In this document: piece after piece, positions 1 through 7,481 of the stretch
Numbering within the stretch: position 1 is the first letter of the stretch
Layout: the number at the start of each line of letters is the position of its first letter
DNA from: DASYML01 sp036399835
GTDB taxonomy: Bacteria > Acidobacteriota > Blastocatellia > Pyrinomonadales > Pyrinomonadaceae
Assembly: GCA_036399835.1 (NCBI GenBank)
Contig: DASWMI010000103.1
Coordinates: forward strand, 1 to 17,337
DNA length: 17,337 nt
Direction: 5' to 3'
Made by a program: the position numbers and the translations under genes
Notes under the pieces: generated by a model
Told to the model about the DNA's origin: nothing
The model's database searches: none
Seen by the model: only the letters and a program-made list of their open reading frames with translations

Positions 1-2
1 AG

Positions 3-1295
3 CTGCTCCGCATCGGCGAAGAGCTGGAAGCCTTCACGCTCAACATACGCGACGTGGTTAACTTCTCAGAGCAGGCAGAACTGACGGGAGACGAAGATAA
101 GGCCGACGAATATCTCAAGTGGACGCTCGAAGGGATAGAGACTATACGCAAGCTCTACAGAGCCGGTCTCAAAGAGTGGGAGAAGCTGCGCGCCGAGCAG
201 AAAGTTTCTCGCGGGAAGAAGAGCAAAAAGCTGCTCCGCCTGAGACGCAAGGTCGCGCGTACTCGTCTTGAGATAGCGCAGGAGATAGGCCGCCTCAACA
301 TGACCGAGCGCGCGCGCCAGCGTCTCATCAATGCCATCCGGGCGGTCCAGAAAGAGGTCCGCGTCGCCGAGCGCGAGATAGATAATTACACCGAGAAGCT
401 CAACCGCAAGCGCATCAAGCCCGAAGATGAAAAGGAGTACAAGCGCCACATCGCCGCCGCGAAAAAGAGGCTTCAGCAGATTGAAAGCGAATCCAACATC
501 TCGCCGATTGAGATCAAGCGCTCGCTTCAGTCTATCATCATCGGCGAACAGCAGACGGGCCAGGCCAAGCGCGAGCTAATCGAAGCCAACCTGCGCCTGG
601 TCGTCTCCATCGCCAAGAAATATACGAATCGCGGCTTGCAGTTTCTGGACCTCATCCAGGAAGGCAACATCGGGTTGATGAAGGCTGTGGACAAGTTCGA
701 GTGGAGACGCGGTTACAAGTTTTCGACCTACGCGACATGGTGGATACGACAGGCCATCACGAGGGCCATCGCTGACCAGGCTCGCACTATTCGTATCCCT
801 GTCCACATGATCGAGACCATCAATAAGCTGATACGCACTTCGCGCGCGCTGGTCCAGGAATTGGGCCGCGAGCCGACGAGCGAAGAGATTGCCAGGAAGA
901 TGGACATCCCCGTCTCGAAGGTGCGCAAGGTGCTCAAGATTGCGCAGGAGCCTATCTCCCTGGAGACGCCCATCGGCGAGGAAGAGGATTCGCATCTAGG
1001 CGATTTCATCGAAGACAAGTCCATCCTTAACCCTGCGGATGCCGTTGTCGCGGCCAACCTGCGCGAGATTACGGATGAAGTCCTGGCGACGCTCACGCCG
1101 CGCGAAGAGAAGGTCATCAAGATGCGTTTCGGCCTCGGCTCATCCGGCTCTGAACACACGCTCGAAGAGGTGGGCCAGCATTTCGCGGTCACGCGCGAGC
1201 GCATACGACAGATTGAAGCCAAGGCGCTGCGCAAGCTACGCCATCCTTCACGCTCACGCAAGCTCAAGGCATTTCTCGAAAGCGTCCAGCGATAG
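3..1295 (+). CDS. rpoD: Primary (housekeeping) sigma factor RpoD, 5'-truncated by the window edge
   Basis: This is the promoter-recognition subunit of RNA polymerase. The frame is open from base 3, so the true start lies upstream and the GTG at 54 is internal; 430 codons are visible. In order the protein shows a long, charged, helical non-conserved region (about residues 35-185). Region 2 follows, with the core-binding and -10 recognition segment LRLVVSIAKKY and DLIQEGNIGLMKAVDKFEW, then YKFSTYATWWIRQAITRAI. Region 3 begins around IRIPVHMIETI. Region 4 carries the helix-turn-helix LEEVGQHFAVTRERIRQIEA for -35 binding. The sequence RGYKFSTYATWWIRQAI and the intact C-terminus RKLRHP..RKLKAFL are typical of group 1 sigma-70 rather than a stress paralogue. 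A strong terminator begins 36 bp after the TAG stop, so the gene ends its own transcript. No stop or frameshift is seen. Confidence 0.97.
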   Translation: MLRIGEELEAFTLNIRDVVNFSEQAELTGDEDKADEYLKWTLEGIETIRKLYRAGLKEWEKLRAEQKVSRGKKSKKLLRLRRKVARTRLEIAQEIGRLNMTERARQRLINAIRAVQKEVRVAEREIDNYTEKLNRKRIKPEDEKEYKRHIAAAKKRLQQIESESNISPIEIKRSLQSIIIGEQQTGQAKRELIEANLRLVVSIAKKYTNRGLQFLDLIQEGNIGLMKAVDKFEWRRGYKFSTYATWWIRQAITRAIADQARTIRIPVHMIETINKLIRTSRALVQELGREPTSEEIARKMDIPVSKVRKVLKIAQEPISLETPIGEEEDSHLGDFIEDKSILNPADAVVAANLREITDEVLATLTPREEKVIKMRFGLGSSGSEHTLEEVGQHFAVTRERIRQIEAKALRKLRHPSRSRKLKAFLESVQR

Positions 1296-1330
1296 CCGAA
1301 GACGGCACACATCAATCAGACGTGCGCTCT

Positions 1331-1374
1331 GGACCGGAAAATGACACGCGTCGTTTTCCGGTCCTCTTTTTTTT
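1331..1374 (+). terminator. Rho-independent terminator of rpoD
   Basis: A perfect 11-bp stem, GGACCGGAAAA (1331-1341) with TTTTCCGGTCC (1354-1364), has a further small GAC/GTC stem in its loop. It is followed directly by TCTTTTTTTT ending at 1374. The T-run lies only on the plus-strand side, so it terminates rpoD and not the convergent minus-strand transcript ending at 1394. Confidence 0.93.
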
Positions 1375-1393
1375 GCGTTTGAAGATGAAGGCT

Positions 1394-1795
1394 TTACTGT
1401 CCGGAGAAGAGCTGTGTGCTCTTGACCGTGTGGTCGAAATCGTAGTCGTAGGTATAACCCGGAAAGGTGATGGGACGTTTGAAACTGACTCTGGCCTGAA
1501 CGCGCCCGTTGACCTGCTCGACCGTAATCGCGGCATTGGGCGGGACGCCGAACTCCTTGCCGTCCGATGCTAATTGAGCCTTTAACTTTTCAGTGGTCCA
1601 ACCGGAGCCTGCCGCCTTGTCCACGCTGGTCTGCATCAAATCTTTGTAGAGATATGCGTTATAGGCGACGGGTATGTACTGATAACCGATGTAGGCCACG
1701 GCTGCGACCAGAACTATAATAATCAGGAAATTGAGGCGCGCCCCGCCATGCTCTGATAATCTGTCGGCGCGGCCCAATCCGCCGGATGCTTTCAT
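1394..1795 (-). CDS. Small single-pass membrane protein of unknown function
   Basis: The protein is 133 aa from the ATG at 1795. That start has a strong AGGTGAGGA ribosome site five bases upstream, so I prefer it to the in-frame GTG at 1807, which lies inside that site. A short, polar, basic N-terminus (about 20 aa) precedes one hydrophobic segment, LNFLIIIVLVAAVAYIGYQY (about residues 21-40). An extracytoplasmic domain of about 90 aa follows, rich in beta-prone segments (ITVEQVNGRVQARVSFK, YTYDYDF). The overall plan, one N-terminal anchor followed by a short VPVAYNAY-like stretch and an alpha-beta tail, resembles DUF4845-type proteins, but I do not recognise it with certainty. It starts 36 bp after aroB on the same strand and is probably co-transcribed. 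Function is unknown. Confidence 0.8.
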   Translation of the reverse strand: MKASGGLGRADRLSEHGGARLNFLIIIVLVAAVAYIGYQYIPVAYNAYLYKDLMQTSVDKAAGSGWTTEKLKAQLASDGKEFGVPPNAAITVEQVNGRVQARVSFKRPITFPGYTYDYDFDHTVKSTQLFSGQ

Positions 1796-1830
1796 GCTGG
1801 TCCTCACCTCGTTCTTCAGTTTTAAAGAAT

Positions 1831-2967
1831 TTACTGCCGCAGACCCGCGCGAAGAGAGGCGCGCAGAAGTCTCTCTGTGATTTCCCTGCCGTCAACAATC
1901 ACGGCGCGCCCGATGCGCTCCAGCAGTACCCACTTGAGCTGGCCGCCGATGCTCTTTTTATCGTGCGTGAGCGCGGCTCTAATCGCCGCCTGGTCCAGAT
2001 CGTCCGCGCGCGGCAAGCGCCCCGTAGAGCTGACAGCCTCGCGCAGCAATTCTAACTCTGAAGCATCCAGCATGCCTAGTCTTTTTGAAATCTCTCCGGC
2101 GACAAGCATCCCCTGTCCGACGGCTTCGCCGTGCCGGAAGCGACGATAATTCGTGACGCTTTCCAGCGCATGCGCGACGGTGTGACCGAAGTTGAGGATG
2201 CGGCGCGAGCGATGGTCCAGGCGAGCCAGGCTCTCTTGCTCATCTCCCGCGACGATTCCCGCTTTAAAGGCGCAATGCGCAGCGATGAGCCGTTCGATCC
2301 GGGTCGAAGACGAAGCTCTCTCTACGGCGGATGGGCTACTGAGGAAAGCGCACGTTTGGTCGAAGAGCTTGCGACTGCCCGCCGCGCCCTGCTTGACGGC
2401 TTCGCACCATCCGGCGGTCAGCTCGCGCCGGGGCAGAGTTTGCAGCGTGTCAGTATCGATGAGGACGGCGCGCGGTTGATGAAAAGCGCCGATGAGGTTT
2501 TTTCCGGCAGCAGTATTGACAGCCGTCTTGCCGCCGACAGAGGCATCTATCTGCGCGAGCAGCGTGGTCGGAGCCTGTATAAAAGCTATCCCGCGCAGGT
2601 AAACAGCCGCCGCGAAGCCCGCCAGGTCGCCAACCACCCCGCCGCCGAGCGCGACAACGGCATCGCTTCTTTCCAATCTACAACGCGAGAGAAATTCCAG
2701 CGCGCCTTCCAGAGTGCCGAGCGATTTATGGCTTTCGCCGTCAGGCATGAGCCAGTGTTTGACCGAGAAACCCTCGCGGCGCAGGCTCTCTCGCGCGCGC
2801 TCGCCGTAGAGCTTGAAGACTTTCGGATTGGAGATGAGGGCAATGCTGCGCGCGCGCGGGTCAAGGCTCTGGCGTGACTGAGCACCAAGCTGGTCCAGCA
2901 ACGACGCTCCGACCTTGATCTCGTAGTTTGATGGCCGCGCCCTGAGGCGCACGCGCACACGCTGCAA
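1831..2967 (-). CDS. aroB: 3-dehydroquinate synthase
   Basis: AroB is a cytosolic NAD- and metal-dependent enzyme that converts DAHP to 3-dehydroquinate, step two of the shikimate pathway. The protein is 378 aa, close to the usual 350-390. Visible family features: PDGESHKSL (75-83); the NAD-binding glycine motif GGGVVGDLAGF (108-118); PTTLLAQIDASVGGKTAVN (133-151); GKNLIGAFHQP (155-165); and the metal ligands Glu189 (CEAVKQG), His262 (LNFGHTVAHALE) and His279 (RHGEAVGQGM). A short extra segment, LARLDHRSR, sits just before LNFGH. The TTG start is supported by a GAGGAGAG ribosome site four bases upstream, and the TGA stop of the upstream peptidase gene runs into that site. This spacing suggests translational coupling within one operon. 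Confidence 0.97.
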   Translation of the reverse strand: MQRVRVRLRARPSNYEIKVGASLLDQLGAQSRQSLDPRARSIALISNPKVFKLYGERARESLRREGFSVKHWLMPDGESHKSLGTLEGALEFLSRCRLERSDAVVALGGGVVGDLAGFAAAVYLRGIAFIQAPTTLLAQIDASVGGKTAVNTAAGKNLIGAFHQPRAVLIDTDTLQTLPRRELTAGWCEAVKQGAAGSRKLFDQTCAFLSSPSAVERASSSTRIERLIAAHCAFKAGIVAGDEQESLARLDHRSRRILNFGHTVAHALESVTNYRRFRHGEAVGQGMLVAGEISKRLGMLDASELELLREAVSSTGRLPRADDLDQAAIRAALTHDKKSIGGQLKWVLLERIGRAVIVDGREITERLLRASLRAGLRQ

Positions 2968-2976
2968 GCTCTCTCC

Positions 2977-4500
2977 TCAAGTTCCGTTCATTGCTTCAAT
3001 CAAAGTTTCGGCCAGCAGCTCGAAGCTGATCTCGCCAAAGCCTATCAGCCGCGCCAACTCTTCCACATTATAGCGTGAGGCGGTATTCCAGAGGTCTATC
3101 AATTCATCACCGGCCTTGTGCGAGGCCCACCAGCGACGACCGTAGCGAGTGCGCAGATACTCGCGCAGCCCTGCCTCGAAAGCCAGCGCGCGCAGGTAAG
3201 CCGCCGCGTAGAATCCGTCATCAACATCCGAGAGGTAGAGGCTGGACGTGCGGCGAAAGCCCGTCGCATCTGTGAGCAAGGAAGCGTAGGTCTCGGCTAA
3301 TTGCGCTGAGCGCATGCTGGCAGCGTCGTGCAGAGAGATTTCATAAGCGAGCTTTGCGCAGAGACGCCTGACCTGGTGCGTCGTCACGATTGCCAGGTCG
3401 CGCACAATCGCACGCGCACGCTCTGGACCAGCGCCCGGCCTGTACTCTATGAGCCAGCCCGCATCCAGCAAGAGATGGTTGAAGAGGAAGGCATAGCTTT
3501 CCGTCGTTGATTGGTCCGGCGCATAGATGAATTCCGGGTGCTGCTTGAAAAGCTCACGCGAGCACCAGGCGAAATGCTGCGCGTGCCCTCCTTCATGAAA
3601 AAGCGCCGTGTAGTCATACGGCCCTCCGACGGGAGCCAGCAAGAGCCGCACATCGTCCGGCGGCTGTATACGGAAACAGGCCGCGCGCGGATTCTTATGA
3701 GGTCGCGGCTCATCATCAATGCGTACATTCTGCTGGCGCTCGACGCGTATTCCAAGGCCCTTCATGGCCGAGGCGTAAGTCTTGAGCGCCTCATCGGCGG
3801 GAAAGAATTGGTCCAGCCGCGAGAGGCGCTGGAAGTAGTAGAAATCCGCGTAATCCGCATCGGCGGGCGCAACACCCGGCAGGTCGCGCTCAATCGCACG
3901 GGCCAGCGCGGAGGTGTAAGCATCTTGTGTGCTCTCAAGAAAAGCGTTTGTCGAATGGACCAGCTTCTCGTGGTCCGTCCCCGTTATCTCCGCGAAGAGC
4001 TGGCGGTATGAATCGAATCCGAGAGTGCGCGCCGATTCATGAAAAGACTCGAAGCGCGCAGCTCGCAGATCATTACACTCTGCAAGCGTTTCGCTCCAGC
4101 GCGCGGCGAGCTGGCGGCGACGTGCGGCCAGCGGCTCGTTAGCGAGCAGCCGCGGAACACCGCTCGGCGGCAGGCCCATGCCATCCCAGTTGACGCGCAG
4201 GGCAGCCTCGCAGCGTGCGCGCTCCTCTGTTAATTCTCTGGCGCGATGGTCCAGGTAGGCTATACAGGCCAAGCCATAAAGGGCGTGCAAGCCTGCGCGT
4301 TCGGTCTCAAGATGTGCGTTTGTTTCGTCGCGGGCGGTCTTGAGTTCCTCTATCGCTTCAAGCGTAAAGAGGTCGCCGTAACGTTCGTAGATGTGTTCCG
4401 TGCGCAGTTCAGGCTCGAAACCCGCGCGGTGCTGGTAATGCGCCAGCTCGATGGCGGAGCTATAGGCCGCAAAATCCTGGCGATAGTCGCTGAAATTCAT
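2977..4500 (-). CDS. M3-like zinc metallopeptidase (oligopeptidase family)
   Basis: This is probably a cytosolic zinc oligopeptidase. From the ATG at 4500 the protein is 507 aa with no signal peptide. The zinc site is HEGGH at 302-306, in the context TALFHEGGHAQHF, with a likely third ligand, Glu334, 28 residues after the second histidine (STTESYAFLF). That spacing fits the gluzincin M3 pattern. The N-terminal 250 residues are helical, as in M3 proteins. It is shorter than classical thimet oligopeptidase or oligoendopeptidase F (about 600-700 aa), so the substrate is not assigned. A TTG at 4536 could add 12 residues (MRFYGHEAAPHR). Neither start has a good ribosome site; I chose the ATG because family-like sequence (MNFSDYRQ) begins there. 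It is the first gene of the run continuing into aroB. Confidence 0.85.
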   Translation of the reverse strand: MNFSDYRQDFAAYSSAIELAHYQHRAGFEPELRTEHIYERYGDLFTLEAIEELKTARDETNAHLETERAGLHALYGLACIAYLDHRARELTEERARCEAALRVNWDGMGLPPSGVPRLLANEPLAARRRQLAARWSETLAECNDLRAARFESFHESARTLGFDSYRQLFAEITGTDHEKLVHSTNAFLESTQDAYTSALARAIERDLPGVAPADADYADFYYFQRLSRLDQFFPADEALKTYASAMKGLGIRVERQQNVRIDDEPRPHKNPRAACFRIQPPDDVRLLLAPVGGPYDYTALFHEGGHAQHFAWCSRELFKQHPEFIYAPDQSTTESYAFLFNHLLLDAGWLIEYRPGAGPERARAIVRDLAIVTTHQVRRLCAKLAYEISLHDAASMRSAQLAETYASLLTDATGFRRTSSLYLSDVDDGFYAAAYLRALAFEAGLREYLRTRYGRRWWASHKAGDELIDLWNTASRYNVEELARLIGFGEISFELLAETLIEAMNGT

Positions 4501-4577
4501 GCGGTGAGGGGCTGCCTCGTGCCCATAAAATCGCAAATCTCAATGTGGAGTTCGCGCGGAAACAACGCGTGGCAGGG

Positions 4578-4586
4578 ATTCTAGCA
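4578..4586 (-). promoter_or_regulatory. Extended -10 promoter candidate for the peptidase-aroB operon
   Basis: On the minus strand the sequence reads TGCTAGAAT, an extended -10 (TGn followed by TAGAAT, 5 of 6 to consensus). No good -35 is visible 16-19 bp upstream. The predicted start near 4571 gives a 5' leader of about 70 nt to the ATG at 4500. It lies just downstream of the small-RNA terminator, where a new promoter would be needed. Confidence 0.4.
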
Positions 4587-4639
4587 TGACGCGGCGCTCG
4601 GTTGCGAAGGATGAGAGCCGTGGACGAGCCGCTGGTCCA

Positions 4640-4684
4640 GAAAAAATTAAAGGGGCGCAGCAACGTGGGAGTGTGCTGCGCCCC
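4640..4684 (-). terminator. Rho-independent terminator of the small-RNA unit
   Basis: A perfect 11-bp GC-rich stem, GGGGCGCAGCA (4684-4674 on the minus strand) with TGCTGCGCCCC (4662-4652), is followed on the minus strand by TTTAATTTTTTC. The T-rich side is on the minus strand only. It would stop the small RNA and also any glmM readthrough before the peptidase operon. Confidence 0.88.
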
Positions 4685-4753
4685 ATATAATAGTGGTTAC
4701 TGTCCTCACCCCAGCAACCACCCGAGACGGAGGATTCACCAACCGTCTCTCTT
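4640..4753 (-). ncRNA. Candidate small structured RNA of about 115 nt with its own promoter and terminator
   Basis: No protein gene fits here. The minus strand has, in order: a promoter (4790-4761), a hairpin GAGACGG/CCGTCTC with a 12-nt loop (4749-4724), a second hairpin (4721-4693), and a terminator hairpin followed by a T-rich tail. The second hairpin pairs GTGGTTGCTG with CAGTAACCAC as ten continuous pairs only if the minus strand is the RNA: one pair is G-U there but A-C on the plus strand. The first loop ends in UCCU and the second ends in AGGA, so a loop-loop contact is possible. The first hairpin also holds CCUCC, complementary to a Shine-Dalgarno core. I cannot assign a family; the Acidobacteriota-specific Rfam motifs such as Acido-1 are the obvious comparison. 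It could instead be a leader or 3' element of neighbouring transcripts. Confidence 0.6.
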
Positions 4754-4760
4754 GCCCCAC

Positions 4761-4790
4761 AATATACATCGCAACGGGCATGCCGTGCAA
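4761..4790 (-). promoter_or_regulatory. Sigma-70 promoter of the small-RNA candidate
   Basis: Reading the minus strand, TTGCAC (4790-4785) and TATATT (4766-4761) are separated by 18 bp. They match the -35 and -10 consensus at 4/6 and 5/6. The expected start is at about 4753-4754, just before the first hairpin. No reading frame on this strand begins downstream within the terminated unit, which fits a non-coding transcript. Confidence 0.55.
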
Positions 4791-4952
4791 GCCGGAATTC
4801 TGCGCGCTACCGGGGGACGGATTTTCTCTACGGCTTTCGCAGACTGTCGCTGGCGGGCGACAAATTGGACCCATGAAAAGAGCGCGGCGAGGTGTAAGTT
4901 TTACATCACAGCGGGTGTAGATTTTTCAGCTTTAGGCCATCCGGTTTTCGTT

Positions 4953-6362
4953 TCAGGCTTCGCCCAACTCCTCTTTGATAACCGATGCCAGCCTGTCCGC
5001 GTAGTGCTCTATCTCTTCCTGTCGCTCGCCTTCGATCATGATGCGGGCGAGGGCTTCGGTCCCGGAGTAGCGCAGGAGTAGACGGCCACGCTCGCCAAGC
5101 TGAGCCAGCGTCTCGCGCTTGGCCTGCGCGACGGCCTCAAGCTCTTCAAAGGGTCGCTTTTCGCGCACGCGCACGTTGACGAGCACCTGCGGGTAACGCT
5201 CGAACCCGTGCGTCAGTGCGGACAGCTTCGCTCTCTTTTCCCGCATCGCGCGCAGCAGGCAGATGGTCGTCATCATGCCGTCTCCGGCGCGGCTCAAGTG
5301 CGGGAAGATAATGTGGCCGGACTGCTCTCCGCCCAGCGCAGCACCCGTGCGCAGCAATTCGTCAAGGACAAACTTATCGCCGACATCCGTGCGCGCAAGC
5401 TTGAGGTCGAGCGAGCGCAGTGCTATCTCCAACCCTAGATTGCTCATCACTGTGGCGACCACCAGAGCGCCCGGCAGCCGCCCCTTCTCTTGAAGATATT
5501 GCGCCATCACCCAGAGCGTAGCATCGCCGTCAACGAACTCTCCATGCTCGTCAATAAAAAGCGCACGGTCCGCATCGCCATCATAAGCCACGCCCAGATC
5601 GGCACGCTCCGCCAGAACTTTTTCGCGCAGCGATTCTATGTGAAGCGACCCGCAATCGCGGTTAATGTTGCGTCCGTCCGGACTATTATTAATGGCGACG
5701 ACGCTCGCTCCGAGCCGTTCAAAGAGCGCGGGCGCAAGCTTTGAAGCCGCGCCGTTGGCGCAATCAATAACCATCCGCAGCCCTTCAAGTGAAAGCCCTC
5801 CGGCTATCTCTTCGGCCAGATAATTCAGATAGAGCGTGGCAAGTCGCCCGTCCGCTTGATGGCCGGAAAGCTCTTCCGGAGATGATGACGCAGACCGCGT
5901 GTTTTCCAGATCAACGCCAGCTTCTATTTGCTGTTGAGCTGCGGCGGCGATGTCAGCTTCGATCAATCGCTCTGTCGCCTCGTCCAGCTTGTGCCCGGAA
6001 GGAGCGAAGATTTTGATCCCGTTGTCCTGATAAGGATTGTGCGAGGCTGAGATGACGACGCCGGCATCTGCCGGGAGCGTGCGCGCCAAGTATGCGACGC
6101 CCGGTGTCGTGATCACGCCAGCCGATTCAATCTGCGCGCCAGCCTCGCTCGCACCATCTATCAGCGCACGTTCGATCCACTCGCCTGATTCGCGCGTGTC
6201 GCGCCCCAGAATAATGCGCACGGCCCTCTGCTGGTCCACCTCGCCCAGACGCGCGGCCAGGTGCCGCGCCAGCGAGCGCCCCGTCACGCGCACCGTCGCC
6301 GCGTCAAGCGGAAAGCGTCCGGCCTCGCCGCGCATTCCGTCTGTCCCGAAAAGTTTTTTCAT
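4953..6362 (-). CDS. glmM: Phosphoglucosamine mutase
   Basis: GlmM interconverts glucosamine-6-phosphate and glucosamine-1-phosphate, the step that feeds UDP-GlcNAc for peptidoglycan. I start it at the ATG at 6362 because the family begins MKKLFGTDGMRG there; an in-frame ATG at 6383 would add seven unrelated residues. Neither has an obvious ribosome site. The protein is 469 aa. The active-site serine lies in VISASHNP (Ser107), the Mg-binding loop is YDGDADRALF, and the phosphate-binding loop near the C-terminus reads RYSGTEALARIMIEGE. It is the last gene of cdaA-cdaR-glmM. In Firmicutes this order is conserved and GlmM can bind and inhibit CdaA; that regulation here is inference. Confidence 0.96.
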   Translation of the reverse strand: MKKLFGTDGMRGEAGRFPLDAATVRVTGRSLARHLAARLGEVDQQRAVRIILGRDTRESGEWIERALIDGASEAGAQIESAGVITTPGVAYLARTLPADAGVVISASHNPYQDNGIKIFAPSGHKLDEATERLIEADIAAAAQQQIEAGVDLENTRSASSSPEELSGHQADGRLATLYLNYLAEEIAGGLSLEGLRMVIDCANGAASKLAPALFERLGASVVAINNSPDGRNINRDCGSLHIESLREKVLAERADLGVAYDGDADRALFIDEHGEFVDGDATLWVMAQYLQEKGRLPGALVVATVMSNLGLEIALRSLDLKLARTDVGDKFVLDELLRTGAALGGEQSGHIIFPHLSRAGDGMMTTICLLRAMREKRAKLSALTHGFERYPQVLVNVRVREKRPFEELEAVAQAKRETLAQLGERGRLLLRYSGTEALARIMIEGERQEEIEHYADRLASVIKEELGEA

Positions 6363-6420
6363 AAAGCAATAGTTAATCGGCATTAACCAGATGAAAAGCT
6401 GTTTCTAAAGGCGATTGGCT

Positions 6421-7380
6421 TTATCTGATAATCGAAAAGCCTGTGGGTCTGATGGAGCGCAGCTCGATTTGCGCCTGCATACCTTCGGGGAGGACCAGTC
6501 GCGGGGTGATCGAGCCGTCCGGCGCGGCGTCCAGCTCAATCCTGACGTTTTCGGGACGAAGCTGCTCCATCAAAGAGCGTGGACCAAAGAGCGTGACGCT
6601 GGCCGTAGAGGGGCGAGCCTGCGCGCCGTCCGCCGTCTGGACCAATACGCCTGCGAAGCTCTTCTCAACGCGTTTTTCTCCGATTTCCAGCGTGACGCTG
6701 ACGGAAGGAATCAGCAGGTCAACTTTCGGGTCGGCGATATCTATCGCGGCCTGCGGCGCGTTGTAGCTCTCTTTCAATCCTTCCAGCCGGATGGTTTCAG
6801 TCAAAGCTTTCTGCAGGGCGTTGACGTGGCTCGCAGGACCGCGCACCCTGACTTTGCTCGGCGCCAGGTTTACACCGCGCAGCTCATAGCCTTCTGGCAG
6901 ATTCCCTTCGAGCCGCGCTTCGACCTCGACCTCTCGCTCTATGCGCGGCTCTAGCCGCATCGCGACAGCGCCCGGCTCCACATCGTCTACGCGCACGCTC
7001 TGCGGCAGGTCCAGTTTGATGCGATTGGTCAACTGTACGACGCGCTCGCCCGGCTTAAAGTCCGTGACATCAATCGTCGCCAACAGATCGCGTGCATTGA
7101 GCCTGTCTATCTCATGCTTGCTGCCCGTCAGTGTCACTTCGACTTCGCGCGGAGGGTCGTTGCTAATCTCCATTCCGCCGGGGACGATAAAGCTGAGCTG
7201 GACGCCGCGAAAATGTCTGGTCGTGGGCGCGCGCTGTCCGGTCACGCCGAGCCAGAGGCCCAGAGTGATGGCGAGCGCCAGCAGCTTTAGATTCCAGTCC
7301 TCTATGAAAATCTCGCGCAGCCAGCGCTTCATCTGGCGCGGGATACGGCTCGACCCTTCATCTATTTCACGAATCGGCAT
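6421..7380 (-). CDS. cdaR: CdaR, YbbR-domain regulator of the c-di-AMP synthase
   Basis: CdaR is a membrane-anchored extracytoplasmic protein that modulates CdaA in other bacteria. This one is 319 aa: a polar N-terminus, one transmembrane helix at about 30-47 (NLKLLALAITLGLWLGV), then repeated YbbR-type beta domains outside the cell. Repeat signatures include PREVEVTLTGSKHEIDRL (about 77-95), LEPRIEREVEVEARLEG followed by PSKVRVRGPASHVNAL (about 143-190), and a third block ending in ASVTLFGPRSLMEQL. The start codon ATG at 7380 lacks a clear ribosome site; an in-frame ATG at 7332 (MKRWLREIF) is an alternative. The gene lies between cdaA and glmM on the same strand. The gap to cdaA is filled by a heptamer inverted repeat. 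Confidence 0.92.
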   Translation of the reverse strand: MPIREIDEGSSRIPRQMKRWLREIFIEDWNLKLLALAITLGLWLGVTGQRAPTTRHFRGVQLSFIVPGGMEISNDPPREVEVTLTGSKHEIDRLNARDLLATIDVTDFKPGERVVQLTNRIKLDLPQSVRVDDVEPGAVAMRLEPRIEREVEVEARLEGNLPEGYELRGVNLAPSKVRVRGPASHVNALQKALTETIRLEGLKESYNAPQAAIDIADPKVDLLIPSVSVTLEIGEKRVEKSFAGVLVQTADGAQARPSTASVTLFGPRSLMEQLRPENVRIELDAAPDGSITPRLVLPEGMQAQIELRSIRPTGFSIIR

Positions 7381-7393
7381 GGGCGGACCTGGA

Positions 7394-7481
7394 ATTTGCG
7401 ATTTTTGATTTTAGATTTTTGATTGACGAAAGAGCATTAGAGCGATGATTCGTTTTCAATCAAAAATCGCAATTCTAAAAT
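7394..7481. repeat. Heptamer-arm inverted repeat, copy A1 (cdaA-cdaR gap)
   Basis: The left arm is four 7-bp units, ATTTGCG, ATTTTTG, ATTTTAG and ATTTTTG (7394-7421), then ATTG. The right arm is CAAT, then CAAAAAT, CGCAATT and CTAAAAT (7457-7481). The inner parts pair as ATTTTTGATTG with its complement, and the stem continues through ACGAA/TTCGT (7426-7430 and 7450-7454). The right arm overlaps the TGA stop codon of cdaA. The unit order matches copy A2: the GCG-containing unit is outermost on the left but second from the centre on the right. Confidence 0.9.

Larger units (their letters stand above)
4501..4952. other. Intergenic region between glmM and the peptidase gene
   Basis: Besides the small-RNA unit and the peptidase promoter, the stretch 4791-4952 directly downstream of glmM holds a 6-bp hairpin TGTCGC/GCGACA (4845-4862) and a short TGTAA/TTACA dyad near 4893-4905. 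Neither is followed by a T-run, so I see no private glmM terminator. No conserved coding potential was seen on either strand. Confidence 0.6.

Noticed and set aside
2131..2877. 248-codon plus-strand open frame opposite aroB
   Set aside because: It is entirely antisense to a well-supported AroB, has no recognisable domain and no ribosome site; long antisense frames are common in GC-rich genes.
4686..4691. Perfect TATAAT on the plus strand inside the terminator flank
   Set aside because: No -35 at a usable distance and no plus-strand gene downstream; it is better explained as the linker between the RNA hairpin and the terminator.
4602..5081. 159-codon plus-strand open frame across the small-RNA region and the glmM 3' end
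   Set aside because: It crosses two strong minus-strand hairpins and a terminator, overlaps glmM, and its protein is compositionally unlike a folded protein.
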